From positions 85,138 through 149,137 of the forward strand of contig NZ_LYMI01000089.1 in NCBI RefSeq assembly GCF_001660815.1: a stretch of 64,000 bases of DNA. Direction: 5' to 3'. The notes under the pieces are model-generated. The model saw only the letters and a list, made by a program, of their open reading frames with translations, ran no database searches and was not told the DNA's origin. A program made the translations under genes and the position numbers. This document shows positions 27,910 to 37,908 of this stretch, piece by piece (position 1 is the first letter of the stretch; each line of letters begins with the position of its first letter). Source of the stretch: Xanthomonas nasturtii (GTDB lineage: Bacteria > Pseudomonadota > Gammaproteobacteria > Xanthomonadales > Xanthomonadaceae).

Positions 27910-28965
27910 GTGGCGACTTGGCTAGTGACCGGCGGGGCCGGTTTTATCGGCGGAAATTTTGTTCTTGAGGCAGTCGCACGCGGGATCCGTGTGATCAATC
28001 TCGACGCGCTCACCTACGCGGGCAACCTGAACACGCTGGCGTCGCTGGAAGGCAATGCCGGCCATGTGTTCGTCAAGGGCGACATTGGCGATGGCGCGCT
28101 CGTGACCCGCCTGCTGCAGGAACATCAGCCGGACGCGGTGCTGAATTTCGCTGCCGAAAGCCATGTGGATCGCTCGATCGAAGGCCCGGGCGCTTTCATC
28201 CAGACCAACGTCGTCGGCACCTTGGCTCTCCTCGAGGCCGTGCGCGATTACTGGAAAGCGCTGCCGGCTGCGCGTCGCGATGCTTTCCGTTTCCTGCATG
28301 TGTCCACCGACGAGGTCTACGGCACGTTGGGCGAGACCGGCAAGTTCACCGAGACCACTCCTTACGCACCGAATTCGCCATACTCGGCGTCCAAGGCGGC
28401 ATCGGATCATCTGGTGCGCGCGTTTCACCACACCTACGGGCTGCCGGTGCTGACCACCAACTGCTCGAACAACTACGGCCCGTACCATTTCCCGGAAAAG
28501 CTTATCCCGCTGGTGATCGCCAAGGCGCTGGCCGGCGAGCCGTTGCCGGTATACGGCGATGGCAAGCAGGTGCGCGACTGGTTGTTCGTCAGCGATCACT
28601 GCGAGGCGATCCGCACCGTGCTGGCCAAGGGCAAGATTGGCGAGACCTACAACGTGGGAGGCAATTCCGAGCGCCAGAATATCGAGGTCGTGCAGGCGAT
28701 CTGTGCACTGCTGGATCAGCATCGCCCGCGTGAGGACGGCAAGCCGCGGGCAAGCCAGATCACCCATGTCACCGACCGGCCTGGGCACGACCGTCGTTAT
28801 GCGATCGATGCCTCCAAGCTGAAGAACGACCTGGGTTGGGAACCGGCTTATACCTTCGAGCAGGGCATCGCGCAGACGGTGGAGTGGTACCTGACCAATC
28901 AGGCCTGGGTGCAGGGCGTGCTGGATGGAAGCTATCGCCTTGAACGCATTGGCGCGACCGCCTGA
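27910..28965 (+). CDS. rmlB: dTDP-glucose 4,6-dehydratase
   Basis: A 351-residue extended SDR making dTDP-4-keto-6-deoxyglucose, the branch point for both dTDP-L-rhamnose and the WxcM/WxcK amino sugar. NAD motif TGGAGFIGG (7-15), catalytic STDEVYG (132-138) and YSASK (158-162) are intact, as is [20 protein letters not shown] start at 27910 with AGGAGGGG ~8 nt upstream. It is first in the operon rmlB-rmlA-rmlC-rmlD. Confidence 0.96.
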   Translation: MATWLVTGGAGFIGGNFVLEAVARGIRVINLDALTYAGNLNTLASLEGNAGHVFVKGDIGDGALVTRLLQEHQPDAVLNFAAESHVDRSIEGPGAFIQTNVVGTLALLEAVRDYWKALPAARRDAFRFLHVSTDEVYGTLGETGKFTETTPYAPNSPYSASKAASDHLVRAFHHTYGLPVLTTNCSNNYGPYHFPEKLIPLVIAKALAGEPLPVYGDGKQVRDWLFVSDHCEAIRTVLAKGKIGETYNVGGNSERQNIEVVQAICALLDQHRPREDGKPRASQITHVTDRPGHDRRYAIDASKLKNDLGWEPAYTFEQGIAQTVEWYLTNQAWVQGVLDGSYRLERIGATA

Positions 28966-29016
28966 TACTCATCTCAGCGTCCGCATAATGCTGTGCGGAC
29001 CTCCAAGGACGCTCTC

Positions 29017-29904
29017 ATGACTCAACGTAAAGGCATCATTCTCGCGGGCGGTTCCGGAACGCGCTTGTATCCGATCACCAAAGGCGTCAGCAAGCAGCTG
29101 TTGCCGGTGTACGACAAGCCCATGATCTACTACCCGCTCAGCGTGCTGATGCTCGCAGGTATCCGCGACATCCTGATCATCAACACACCGCACGAGCAGG
29201 CGCTGTTCCAGTCGCTACTGGGCGATGGTTCCCAATGGGGTGTCAATATTCAGTATGCCGTGCAACCCAGCCCTGACGGCCTGGCGCAGGCCTATCTGAT
29301 CGGTCGCGAGTTCGTCGATGGCAAGCCGAGCTGCCTGGTGTTGGGCGACAATATTTTTCATGGTCACGGGTTGACTGACACCCTACGCCGCGCCGACATG
29401 CGCGAGCAGGGTGCAACCGTGTTTGGCTATTGGGTCAACGACCCAGAGCGCTATGGCGTGGCCGAATTTGATCAGCAAGGCAGGGTCATCGACATTGCCG
29501 AAAAGCCGGAAAAGCCCCGCTCCAACTACGCGGTTACCGGTCTGTATTTCTATGACGGCAAGGCCAGCGACTACGCGGCTGCGTTGAAGCCCTCGCCACG
29601 CGGCGAGCTTGAGATCACCGATCTCAATCGTTGCTATCTCGATGCTGGCGATCTGCATCTTGAGCCTCTGGGGCGCGGCTATGCGTGGCTGGATACAGGC
29701 ACGCACCAGTCGCTGCATGAAGCGGCCAATTTCATCGAGACCATCCAGATGCGCCAGGGTCTGCAGGTGTGCTGCCCGGAAGAAATCGCATTTGGCCAGG
29801 GCTGGATCGATGCAGAGCAGCTGGAGCGCCTGGCAGCGCCGTTGTTGAAGAATGACTATGGCAAATATCTGACGGCATTGGCCAAGCGCGGGGTTGTCCA
29901 TTGA
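29017..29904 (+). CDS. rmlA: Glucose-1-phosphate thymidylyltransferase
   Basis: A 295-residue nucleotidyltransferase producing dTDP-glucose from glucose 1-phosphate (supplied by the XanA phosphoglucomutase activity). The signature [20 protein letters not shown] occupies residues ~8-27, and [24 protein letters not shown] and AWLDTGTH follow as expected. ATG 29017 gives the usual length; the open frame begins 24 nt earlier without a site. The stop overlaps the TTG start of rmlC. Confidence 0.96.
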   Translation: MTQRKGIILAGGSGTRLYPITKGVSKQLLPVYDKPMIYYPLSVLMLAGIRDILIINTPHEQALFQSLLGDGSQWGVNIQYAVQPSPDGLAQAYLIGREFVDGKPSCLVLGDNIFHGHGLTDTLRRADMREQGATVFGYWVNDPERYGVAEFDQQGRVIDIAEKPEKPRSNYAVTGLYFYDGKASDYAAALKPSPRGELEITDLNRCYLDAGDLHLEPLGRGYAWLDTGTHQSLHEAANFIETIQMRQGLQVCCPEEIAFGQGWIDAEQLERLAAPLLKNDYGKYLTALAKRGVVH

Positions 29905-30458
29905 AAGTGATCGAAACGACGTTGCCCGGCTGCGTCGTCATCGAGCCTGCAGTGTTCGGCGATGAGCGCGGTCAGTTCTTCGAAACATGGAATGCAGAGC
30001 GCTTCAGGCAGCATGGTCTGCCGACGACTTTTGTGCAAAGTAACGTCTCCACCTCTGCCAAGGGAGTGCTGCGCGGTCTGCATTACCAGTGGCCTCGGCC
30101 ACAGGGCAAACTGGTAAGCGTGCTCGAAGGTGAGGTCTACGACGTCGCGGTGGATATCCGCGCTGGATCTCCCCATTTCGGGCGTTGGACCGCCGTTTTG
30201 CTGAGTGCAGAAAACCGTCGCCAAGTCTGGATACCTGAGGGATTTGCTCATGGCTTTGCCGTGCTTTCGGAGAAAGCATTGTTCAGTTATCTGTGCACCG
30301 ACGTGTATGTGAAGGAAGCCGATGCCGGCGTGCGTTGGAACGATGCCGCGATCGGTATCGATTGGCCGATCAGCGATCCATTGCTGTCTGCAAAGGACTC
30401 CGCTGCGCCGTTCCTGGATGAGGTGCCAGCCGACCGACTGCCGGTGTATATGCCGTGA
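29901..30458 (+). CDS. rmlC: dTDP-4-dehydrorhamnose 3,5-epimerase
   Basis: A 185-residue cupin-fold epimerase. RGLHYQ (58-63, catalytic His61), the [11 protein letters not shown] strand pair, IPEGFAHGF and the catalytic tyrosine region FSYLCTDVY (~Tyr130) are all present. The start is TTG 29901, overlapping the rmlA stop (TTGA); GTG 29907 is the only near alternative and would drop two residues. Middle of the rml operon. Confidence 0.95.
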   Translation: MKVIETTLPGCVVIEPAVFGDERGQFFETWNAERFRQHGLPTTFVQSNVSTSAKGVLRGLHYQWPRPQGKLVSVLEGEVYDVAVDIRAGSPHFGRWTAVLLSAENRRQVWIPEGFAHGFAVLSEKALFSYLCTDVYVKEADAGVRWNDAAIGIDWPISDPLLSAKDSAAPFLDEVPADRLPVYMP

Positions 30459-31363
30459 CCACGTTGGTGTTTGGCGCAAACGGGCAGGTTGGGACGGAAC
30501 TGCTGCGTGCGCTGGCAATCGACGATGCCGTGCAGGCCACCACGCGCAGCGGCCAGTTGTCTGACGGCAGCGCGTGCGAAACAGCGGACTTCGATGCGCC
30601 CGACACGCTGACGGCCTTGCTGGATCGGATCAAGCCATCGCGTGTGGTCAATGCCGCCGCTTATACGGCAGTGGATCGCGCCGAGCAGGATCGCGAAAGT
30701 GCGATCCGTGCCAATGCAACGGCGCCTGGCGTTATCGCAGCATGGTGCGCCTCCAATCGCATACCGCTTGTGCACTACTCGACCGACTACGTCTTCGACG
30801 GGCAGGGCACAGCGCCGTACCGCGAGGATGCACAGACCTCACCGCTCGGTGTTTACGGGGAAACCAAGCTCGCCGGTGAGCAGGCCATCCGTGCGTCCGG
30901 TGCACAGCATCTGATCCTGCGTACCGCCTGGGTGTATGCCTCGCATGGTGCCAACTTCCTGCGCACGATGTTACGGGTGGGTGTCGAACGCGATGAGTTG
31001 CGCGTGGTGGCCGATCAGATCGGAACACCGACCCCAGCGGCCTTGATCGCCGATGTCACTGCGCAGTTGCTGCGTCAGCGCGCGCCCGATACCTCGGGCA
31101 CCTGGCACCTCACTGCAGCTGGCCAGACCAGCTGGCATGGGTTTGCCGAGGCCATTTTCGAGGAAGCGGTCAGTGCCGGTCTGCTGGAGCGTGCGCCGCG
31201 TGTAGTGCCGATTACGACTGCCGACTACCCCACACCGGCCAGGCGTCCGGCGTATTCGCGGTTGTCGATCGACAAGCTGCAGAGCGATTTCGGCATCGAA
31301 TTGCCCGAGTGGCGCGTTGGCTTGCAGCGTGTGATTGCCGAATTGTCTGCGGCCAGGACGTAG
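30455..31363 (+). CDS. rmlD: dTDP-4-dehydrorhamnose reductase
   Basis: A 302-residue SDR completing dTDP-L-rhamnose. NAD(P)-binding GANGQVG (7-13), YSTDYVFDG, YGETK (134-138) and RTAWVY are present. GTG start overlaps the rmlC stop by 4 nt (GTGA). dTDP-L-rhamnose is expected for LPS core or O-antigen side units, in contrast to the GDP-D-rhamnose of gmd/rmd. The gene converges with xanB across a palindromic terminator. Confidence 0.95.
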   Translation: MTTLVFGANGQVGTELLRALAIDDAVQATTRSGQLSDGSACETADFDAPDTLTALLDRIKPSRVVNAAAYTAVDRAEQDRESAIRANATAPGVIAAWCASNRIPLVHYSTDYVFDGQGTAPYREDAQTSPLGVYGETKLAGEQAIRASGAQHLILRTAWVYASHGANFLRTMLRVGVERDELRVVADQIGTPTPAALIADVTAQLLRQRAPDTSGTWHLTAAGQTSWHGFAEAIFEEAVSAGLLERAPRVVPITTADYPTPARRPAYSRLSIDKLQSDFGIELPEWRVGLQRVIAELSAART

Positions 31364-31419
31364 TTCAACAACAGGTCGATGCCGGTAGCGCGACTGCCGA
31401 TGCCCGATGCCCGAAATGC

Positions 31420-31445
31420 AAACAGCCGGGAATTCCCGGCTGTTT
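31420..31445. terminator. Palindromic bidirectional terminator between rmlD and xanB
   Basis: A perfect 26-bp palindrome centred on GGGAATTCCC with AAACAGCC/GGCTGTTT arms. It gives a U-rich end on both strands and sits between two converging genes. Confidence 0.88.
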
Positions 31446-31478
31446 GCTCATGCGACGCAGCGTTTCACGAACAACCGA

Positions 31479-32882
31479 TCACGCGCGCCCGTAGGTATCT
31501 TCAAAGCGCACGATGTCGTCTTCGCCCAGGTAGCTGCCGGACTGCACTTCGATCAATTCCAGCGGCAACTTGCCCGGATTGCGCAGGCGGTGAGTTACGC
31601 CTAGCGGGATGTAGGTACTCTGGTTTTCGGTCAGCAGCAAGACCTCGTCGCCACGGGTGACTTCGGCGGTTCCGCTCACCACGATCCAGTGTTCGGCGCG
31701 ATGGTGGTGCATCTGCAGGCTGAGCACCGCACCGGGTTTGACGGTGATGCGCTTGACCTGGTGACGCTGGCCCATGTCGATCGAATCGTAGGCGCCCCAC
31801 GGACGATAGACCTTGCGATGCCAGGTTGCCTCGGAACGGCCAGCCGTCTTGATCTGGCTGACCACGTCCTTGACCTCCTGGATACGGTCGCGGTGACCGA
31901 CCAGGACCGCGTCCGGTGTCTCGACAACCACCACGTCCTCCAGGCCGACCATGGCGATCAGGCGCGAGCCGTATGCATAGGTGTTCTGGCAATCGAGCTG
32001 GATCACATCGCCATGGTGCGCGTTGCCTTGCGCATCCTGCTTGGAGACATCCAGCAGCGAGGACCACGAACCGACATCGTTCCAGCCCGCATCCAATGGC
32101 ACCACGACCGCATCGGCGGTCTTTTCCATCACCGCGTAGTCGATCGAATCCGACGGGCTGGCGGCGAAGGCGTCCTTGTCCAGGCGGGTGAAATCGGCGT
32201 CGCGCTTGCCGCTTTCCCATGCCTTCTGGCAAGCATCGGCGATGGCGGGATGGAATTTGCGCAGTTCTTCCAGATAACGCGAGGCACGGAACAGGAACAT
32301 GCCGCTGTTCCAGTAGTACTCGCCGCTGGCCAGATAGCCTTGCGCGGTTGCCAGGTCGGGCTTCTCGACGAAGCGTTCGACCGCGCTCGCGCCAGTGCCC
32401 GCACCGGCCTTGATGTAGCCATAGCCGGTCTCAGGTGCGGTCGGCTTGATGCCGAAGGTGACCAGCTTGCCCTGCGCTGCCGCTTCGGCGGCGACCGTCA
32501 CTGCTGCCTGAAACGCAGCCTCGTCACCGATGACATGGTCCGAAGGCAGCACCAGCAATAGCGGGTCGGCACCGTCGCGGGTCGCTTCCAGCGCCGCAAC
32601 GGCAATTGCCGGTGCCGTATTGCGTCCCTTGGGCTCCAGCAGGATGGCCGAGGGCTTCACGCCCAGCTGTTGCAACTGCTCGGCGGCGATGAAGCGGTGT
32701 TCTTCATTGGCCACCACGATCGGTGCATGCGCAGCCACCGGAGCCGCACGCAGCCAGGTCGCCTGCAACATGCTCTTGTCGCCAACCAGTGGCAGGAACT
32801 GCTTCGGATAGGATTCGCGCGACAGCGGCCACAGGCGCGTGCCGGAACCGCCGGACAAAATAATGGGGAGGACGTCGCTCAT
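31479..32882 (-). CDS. xanB: Mannose-1-phosphate guanylyltransferase / mannose-6-phosphate isomerase
   Basis: A 467-residue bifunctional enzyme supplying GDP-mannose for xanthan and for the D-rhamnose O-chain. Residues ~1-330 are the pyrophosphorylase domain with [20 protein letters not shown] (9-28) and FVEKPD; residues ~340-467 are the cupin isomerase domain with [20 protein letters not shown] and [13 protein letters not shown]. It is followed on the same strand by nothing for 26 kb-side genes (rmlD converges) and preceded by xanA 45 bp upstream. A second, broken copy lies at 25491-25785. Confidence 0.96.
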   Translation of the reverse strand: MSDVLPIILSGGSGTRLWPLSRESYPKQFLPLVGDKSMLQATWLRAAPVAAHAPIVVANEEHRFIAAEQLQQLGVKPSAILLEPKGRNTAPAIAVAALEATRDGADPLLLVLPSDHVIGDEAAFQAAVTVAAEAAAQGKLVTFGIKPTAPETGYGYIKAGAGTGASAVERFVEKPDLATAQGYLASGEYYWNSGMFLFRASRYLEELRKFHPAIADACQKAWESGKRDADFTRLDKDAFAASPSDSIDYAVMEKTADAVVVPLDAGWNDVGSWSSLLDVSKQDAQGNAHHGDVIQLDCQNTYAYGSRLIAMVGLEDVVVVETPDAVLVGHRDRIQEVKDVVSQIKTAGRSEATWHRKVYRPWGAYDSIDMGQRHQVKRITVKPGAVLSLQMHHHRAEHWIVVSGTAEVTRGDEVLLLTENQSTYIPLGVTHRLRNPGKLPLELIEVQSGSYLGEDDIVRFEDTYGRA

Positions 32883-32927
32883 GGGCGGGGGAAACTCCAG
32901 TGCGTCAAAGGTGGGGAGAATGGTAGA

Positions 32928-34274
32928 TCAGCCGCGCAGCATGGCGGAAATTTCCTGCGTACGCGTTTCCAGCAGTGCGGCATCGCCACGTGTTTCCACG
33001 TTCAGGCGCAACAGCGGCTCGGTGTTGGAGCTGCGCAGATTGAAGCGCCATTCGCCGAAATCCGCGCTGATACCGTCGGTGTAATCCAGCTCCGGCGACA
33101 GATCGGCGTAATGGGCCATGACGCGGTCCACCGACGCCTTGGCATCTGCGACCTTGAAATTGATCTCACCGCTACACGGGAATTTCTGCATGCGGGCCTC
33201 GACCAGATCGGCCAGCGAGCGGCCCGACTGCGACACCAGCTCTGCGATCAGCAGCCACGGAATCATGCCGGAATCGGCGTAGGCGAATTCGCGAAAATAG
33301 TGGTGTGCGCTCATTTCGCCGCCGTATACGGCATTTTCGCTGCGCATTTTTTCCTTGATAAAGGCATGGCCGCTCTTGCACAGCACCGGAATGCCGCCGG
33401 CTTCTTCGACCTGCTCGACCGTGTTCCAGGTCAGGCGCGGGTCGTGAACGACCTTGCCGCCCGGCTGCTTGGCCAGGATGGCTTGGGCCAGCAAGCCGAC
33501 CAGGTAATAGCCTTCGATGAAACGGCCGGTGTGATCGAAGAAGAAGCAACGATCGAAATCGCCGTCCCATGCGATGCCGAAGTCGGCACCATGGTCCTTG
33601 ACCGCCTTGGCGGTGGCGTCGCGGTTTTCCGGCAACAGCGGGTTGGGGATGCCGTTGGGGAAATTGCCATCGGGCTCATGGAACACGCGCACGAATTCGA
33701 ACGGCAGATGCGGCGCGAGCAGATCCACGATCAGGCCGGCGCCACCGTTGCCGGCATTGACCACCAGCTTCAGCGGCTTGAGGGTGCTGCGGTCCACATA
33801 GCTGAGCAGGTGCTCCAGGTACGCGGTCTTGTCGGTGCGGCTCTGCTCGCTGGCGGTGGGTTCGCCTGCCGCCGCGGTATCGGCCGCGACTGTGTCGCGG
33901 ATGGCGAACAGCCCGGTGTCAGAGCTGATCGGCCGGGCTTGTTCGCGAACCAGCTTCATGCCGTTGTAATCCATCGGGTTGTGACTGGCGGTCACCATCA
34001 CGCCGCCGGCAGCCTTGAGATAATCGGTCTGAAAATAGACCTCTTCGGTGCCACACAGGCCGATGTCGATGACATCACGGCCGCTGGCGCGCAGGCCGGC
34101 CGAGAGTGCTTCCTGCAGCCCCGGGCTGGCCAGGCGCACGTCGTGGCCCAGGACCACGGGCCCCTGATCCAGCTGCGCCGCCAGCGCCACGCCGATGCGG
34201 CGGGCCAAGTCCTCGTTGAGTTCATCCGGCACGCGGCCGCGAATGTCGTAGGCCTTGAAGGCGGGTAGCGTCAT
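32928..34274 (-). CDS. xanA: Phosphomannomutase/phosphoglucomutase
   Basis: A 448-residue alpha-phosphohexomutase interconverting hexose 6- and 1-phosphates of mannose and glucose, feeding both GDP-mannose (via XanB) and dTDP-glucose (via RmlA). The active-site phosphoserine is Ser97 in TASHNP, the metal loop is AWDGDFDRCFFFDHTG, the sugar loop is GEMSAHHYF and the C-terminal phosphate loop is RSSNTEPLLRLN. The length equals the characterised Xanthomonas XanA. ATG 34274 is chosen; a longer frame extends upstream without conserved sequence. Confidence 0.96.
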   Translation of the reverse strand: MTLPAFKAYDIRGRVPDELNEDLARRIGVALAAQLDQGPVVLGHDVRLASPGLQEALSAGLRASGRDVIDIGLCGTEEVYFQTDYLKAAGGVMVTASHNPMDYNGMKLVREQARPISSDTGLFAIRDTVAADTAAAGEPTASEQSRTDKTAYLEHLLSYVDRSTLKPLKLVVNAGNGGAGLIVDLLAPHLPFEFVRVFHEPDGNFPNGIPNPLLPENRDATAKAVKDHGADFGIAWDGDFDRCFFFDHTGRFIEGYYLVGLLAQAILAKQPGGKVVHDPRLTWNTVEQVEEAGGIPVLCKSGHAFIKEKMRSENAVYGGEMSAHHYFREFAYADSGMIPWLLIAELVSQSGRSLADLVEARMQKFPCSGEINFKVADAKASVDRVMAHYADLSPELDYTDGISADFGEWRFNLRSSNTEPLLRLNVETRGDAALLETRTQEISAMLRG

Positions 34275-34409
34275 GGGCAAATCTCTAGGGTGGGGGACAC
34301 CCGAGTTTAGCGGCTGCGCCGTGTCTTGGGTGTGGCGGAATTGCGATCGGGGACAGGGAACAGTCAGCGGATAGAATGGGCGCTTCACATCAGCGAGGTG
34401 AGGGCGGTG

Positions 34410-35141
34410 ATGCGCAGTGAAAAACGTGGTACGGCGAGCGGTAAACGCTATGCCGATGCCAAGGCAGCGCTGGATGGGGTACTGGCCGATGGTCAGACCC
34501 TGGCGGTCGGCGGCTTTGGCTTGTGTGGAATTCCGGAGGCACTGATTGCTGCCGTGCGCGACAGTGGGATCGGCGGGCTGACCGTCATCTCCAACAACGC
34601 CGGCGTCGACGGTTTCGGGCTTGGTCAATTATTGGCCACCCGTCAGATCCGCAAGATGATTTCGTCCTACGTGGGCGAAAACAAGGAATTCGAACGCCAG
34701 TATCTGGCTGGCGAGCTCGAGCTGGAGTTCAATCCGCAAGGCACCCTGGCCGAGCGTTTGCGTGCGGGCGGGGCGGGCATCCCGGCGTTCTACACCGCCA
34801 CTGGCTACGGCACGATCGTGGCCGAGGGCAAGGAAATCCGCGAATTCGACGGTAAACATTACGTGCTGGAAACCGCGCTGCATGCCGATGTGGCGCTGGT
34901 CAAGGCGTGGCGTGCCGATACTGCGGGCAACCTGGTGTTCCGCAAGACGGCGCGCAATTTCAATCCGGCCTGCGCCATGGCCGGTCGCGTCTGCATTGCC
35001 GAGGTGGAGGACATCGTGGAGCTGGGCGCCATCGACCCGGATCACGTGCATCTGCCCGGTATCTACGTCGACCGCTTGGTGCTCAACGCCACGCCGGAAA
35101 AACGCATCGAACAGCGCACCGTGCGCGAAGGACAGCAGTAA
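34410..35141 (+). CDS. scoA: 3-oxoacid CoA-transferase subunit A
   Basis: A 243-residue alpha subunit of a succinyl-CoA:3-ketoacid CoA-transferase. Family segments: [51 protein letters not shown] and FYTATGYGT. It activates acetoacetate (a product of the FAH-type reaction at the left of the window) or a similar oxoacid. ATG 34410 was chosen with AG-rich upstream sequence (GAGGTGAGGG). It shares TAATG with scoB. Divergent from xanA over ~135 bp. Confidence 0.92.
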   Translation: MRSEKRGTASGKRYADAKAALDGVLADGQTLAVGGFGLCGIPEALIAAVRDSGIGGLTVISNNAGVDGFGLGQLLATRQIRKMISSYVGENKEFERQYLAGELELEFNPQGTLAERLRAGGAGIPAFYTATGYGTIVAEGKEIREFDGKHYVLETALHADVALVKAWRADTAGNLVFRKTARNFNPACAMAGRVCIAEVEDIVELGAIDPDHVHLPGIYVDRLVLNATPEKRIEQRTVREGQQ

Positions 35142-35770
35142 TGGCCTGGACCAGAGACCAGATGGCCGCGCGCGCGGCACGCGAATTGACTGACGGTGCT
35201 TACGTCAACCTGGGAATTGGCCTGCCGACGCTGGTCGCCAACCATATCCCCGACGGTGTGGACGTGTGGCTGCAATCGGAGAACGGCCTGCTCGGCATCG
35301 GCCCGTTTCCTACCGAAGACGAGGTGGACGCAGACCTGATCAACGCCGGCAAGCAGACCGTGACCGCCCGCGCGGGTGCCAGTTATTTCGGCAGCCACGA
35401 CTCGTTCGCGATGATTCGTGGTGGCCACATCGACCTGGCCATCCTCGGCGCAATGCAGGTCACCGAGCGCGGCGACCTGGCCAACTGGATGGTGCCCGGC
35501 AAGATGGTCAAGGGCATGGGTGGCGCAATGGATCTGGTTGCCGGCGTCAAGCGCGTGGTGGTGCTGATGGAGCACGTCGCCAAGGACGGCAGCCACAAGA
35601 TCCTGCGCGAATGCGACCTGCCGCTGACCGGCGTCGGCGTGGTGGACCGCATCATCACCGACCTGGCGGTGTTCGATGTCACTGCGGATGGATTGGTGCT
35701 GGTGGAGGCCGCGGACGGTGTGGCGGTCGAAGAGTTGCGCCAGAAAACTGGTGTGGAATTCGCTACGTAA
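35141..35770 (+). CDS. scoB: 3-oxoacid CoA-transferase subunit B
   Basis: A 209-residue beta subunit carrying the catalytic glutamate in the SENGLLG motif (family rule: Glu forms the CoA thioester). [31 protein letters not shown] and [19 protein letters not shown] are further diagnostic segments. It is the second gene of the scoAB operon, overlapping scoA by 1 nt. Confidence 0.93.
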   Translation: MAWTRDQMAARAARELTDGAYVNLGIGLPTLVANHIPDGVDVWLQSENGLLGIGPFPTEDEVDADLINAGKQTVTARAGASYFGSHDSFAMIRGGHIDLAILGAMQVTERGDLANWMVPGKMVKGMGGAMDLVAGVKRVVVLMEHVAKDGSHKILRECDLPLTGVGVVDRIITDLAVFDVTADGLVLVEAADGVAVEELRQKTGVEFAT

Positions 35771-35824
35771 TCAAAGCTTCTTCACGTAGCGACTCGCATT
35801 GAGCAGCTATGCATGCAAGGCGCT

Positions 35825-37891
35825 TCAGGGCGCCTTACGTGCATAGCGGTATGGATCGGTTGCCTCAGGTTGAGTTAGTCCTGAGATCTGCTCGACCGTT
35901 TCGACACGATGTCCGGAGTGGGTGACGGCAACAGCCAGAAAGCGTTCGATCGCGTGGGCCAGGGTGCCATCGATCTGGCCCTGCTCGCTTTCGAATTCAC
36001 CGGGATGCAAATGTGCATCCAACAATGGCCGCAGCGCTTCAAGTCTGGCCCAGAACATGCTGCCGGAAGCGAACATGCTGTTTTCGTTTACTGGATCCGT
36101 GCCGGTGCGGACAGCGAGGTAATCGAGTGCATCGGCATTGCCGCCAATAAAGTCTGCGACTGGCAAGAGGTGTTGCGCAGGCGCCGCAAGGCCAAGTAGC
36201 GGTTCGTTCGCGAATCCGCGCACGACTGCAGCAACGTGCTGTGGCGCGAGCAATGCAGACAGCATTTCACGCCGCCACATGTCTCCGTCCTCGCGATGGG
36301 TCGATTTTTTGGTGTGCAATTTCAAGACTAATTGCTCGCCTTCGTCGAGCAGTCGGTTGGCGACCCGCAAGAACGGAAGAATATCGCGGCCGCGATTCTC
36401 GAAGCCTTCCACCTGCGCCTGGACGCCGCGCTCTTGCAGGCGCTGGCGAACCTGCACCACTTTCGTGATATCCGTGGTGACGACAAGCCGCAGCGACAGC
36501 CCGCAGTGAGTAAGTGCATCGAGCATTTCATCCAGGACATCGAGGTACCAGACATGCAAGACCACGCAGGCATCGTGTTGATTCGATGAGGTGACAGATT
36601 CTGCGCTGTGTAGCAGCGCTTGCCGTGTCGCATCAAGCCACGCGTACCCGAGGCGAGTGTCCGGTTCGAGTACAGCGCCTTCTGCCCACTCGTTCCACGC
36701 GTTGATGAACACCAAGCGGTGCGCAGGCGGCGTATTGGTCAGACGGTGCCGCACGGTACGCATCAGCCAATCGCGGTAACGGCGCGGGGATGCATGCAGA
36801 TAGACGCGCCCCTTGCCGGAGCGCCGTGGCTCGTTGTCCCAGCCAGGGTTTACGCCCGGGTACAAGGTGTACTCGCGCAGCGGTCGCTGCTCCATGTCGC
36901 GGGCAAGTTCCCGCCAGTCGAGTACATCGCCATCGAAGTCTGGATTGATCAAGCGCTGCCGGGCAGCCACCGAAGGTGGCGTGCTCATGTTCGGTGGGAA
37001 TTCGACGGCAGCATCGAATCCGATATCGCGGGGATCGGGGCGTTCGAAACCCTGCACATACGCGAGGTGAATCTCGCCGATTCCATGATCGCGACACCAG
37101 CCCCGCCAGCGATCGGCTGTTTGTACAGGCTCAGGCAGCAAATGTGGTCGATACACCAATAGCACCGGCCGCCCTTCGACGCGCAGGTACTTGGGATTGC
37201 GCATGTAAGTTGCGACATGCGCGATAAAAGCCAGGTCGTCCTGCGCATCATGCGCCTGATCGATCAGGATATCGTCGCCGCGGCCATCCCAGCGGCGTGC
37301 CCACTTTTCGTTGGCCCAGCAAAGACAGAATGGAAGGGTGATCGTGTCATCTTCGTGCCACTGGGTGATCGGCATTTCCAGCAAGGTCTTGCCGGCAAAC
37401 CAATAGAAATAAAAACAAAAAGCGCCCACACCGTACTCTTGCGCAAGGCGTGCTTGCTCGCGCATGACGTGCGGAGTGCGAAGGTCGTAGAAGCCCAGAT
37501 CTGCCGGTAGCCTGGGTTGTTGATGGCCTTCGAATTGGGGAAGCGCACGGCTGACATTGCGCCATTCGGTAAAGCCCTTGCCCCACCACGCATCGTTTTC
37601 AGGGATCGGATGAAATTGCGGCAGATAGAACGCGATCAGCTTCGCAGGAAGCGTTTGAGGCAGGGTGGCAGTGCTGTAGGGGACATATCCAATCGCCGCT
37701 TCGTCGCCGCGTGCTACCGGCCGTCGCGAGCTGCCATGGCGTAGACGGCCGCGCGCGGGCTCTGGCACCCAATCCGCATGTCGATCCAGGAACCAGCCGC
37801 GCCAGCGGTCACGCGTGGCATCACTCAGCGGTATCGCACGAAATCCTGCACGCAACAGAGCGAACACATAAGTGCGCAGGCGCGACTGCAT
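35825..37891 (-). CDS. Two-domain WbsX (GH99-like) / RgpF-type polysaccharide protein
   Basis: A 688-residue protein. Residues ~83-410 match the WbsX/GH99-like fold (KLIAFYLPQFHPIPENDAWW, GKGFTEWRNV, FYFYWFAGKTLLEMP, FCLCWANEKWARRWDG, NAWNEWAEGAVLEPD). Residues ~440-670 match rhamnan synthesis protein F-type domains (VVLHVWYLDVLDEMLDAL, GFENRGRDILPFLRVA, KLHTKKSTHRE, ASGSMFWARLEAL). Both domains are known from rhamnose-rich polysaccharide loci, so a role in O-chain or core assembly is inferred. ATG 37891 lies 17 nt after the ETF-QO stop; the open frame continues far upstream only as a shadow of that gene. No signal peptide is seen. Confidence 0.82.
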   Translation of the reverse strand: MQSRLRTYVFALLRAGFRAIPLSDATRDRWRGWFLDRHADWVPEPARGRLRHGSSRRPVARGDEAAIGYVPYSTATLPQTLPAKLIAFYLPQFHPIPENDAWWGKGFTEWRNVSRALPQFEGHQQPRLPADLGFYDLRTPHVMREQARLAQEYGVGAFCFYFYWFAGKTLLEMPITQWHEDDTITLPFCLCWANEKWARRWDGRGDDILIDQAHDAQDDLAFIAHVATYMRNPKYLRVEGRPVLLVYRPHLLPEPVQTADRWRGWCRDHGIGEIHLAYVQGFERPDPRDIGFDAAVEFPPNMSTPPSVAARQRLINPDFDGDVLDWRELARDMEQRPLREYTLYPGVNPGWDNEPRRSGKGRVYLHASPRRYRDWLMRTVRHRLTNTPPAHRLVFINAWNEWAEGAVLEPDTRLGYAWLDATRQALLHSAESVTSSNQHDACVVLHVWYLDVLDEMLDALTHCGLSLRLVVTTDITKVVQVRQRLQERGVQAQVEGFENRGRDILPFLRVANRLLDEGEQLVLKLHTKKSTHREDGDMWRREMLSALLAPQHVAAVVRGFANEPLLGLAAPAQHLLPVADFIGGNADALDYLAVRTGTDPVNENSMFASGSMFWARLEALRPLLDAHLHPGEFESEQGQIDGTLAHAIERFLAVAVTHSGHRVETVEQISGLTQPEATDPYRYARKAP

Positions 37892-37908
37892 CGAGCGACC
37901 GGGCGCAC

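Noticed and set aside
31479..32882. Possibility that xanB at 31479 is also broken.
   Set aside because: Its reading frame is full length (467 codons) with both domain signatures; only the 25.5-25.8 kb copy is decayed.
32670..34268. A long plus-strand frame opposite xanA.
   Set aside because: Antisense shadow; xanA carries the TASHNP site and the correct family length.
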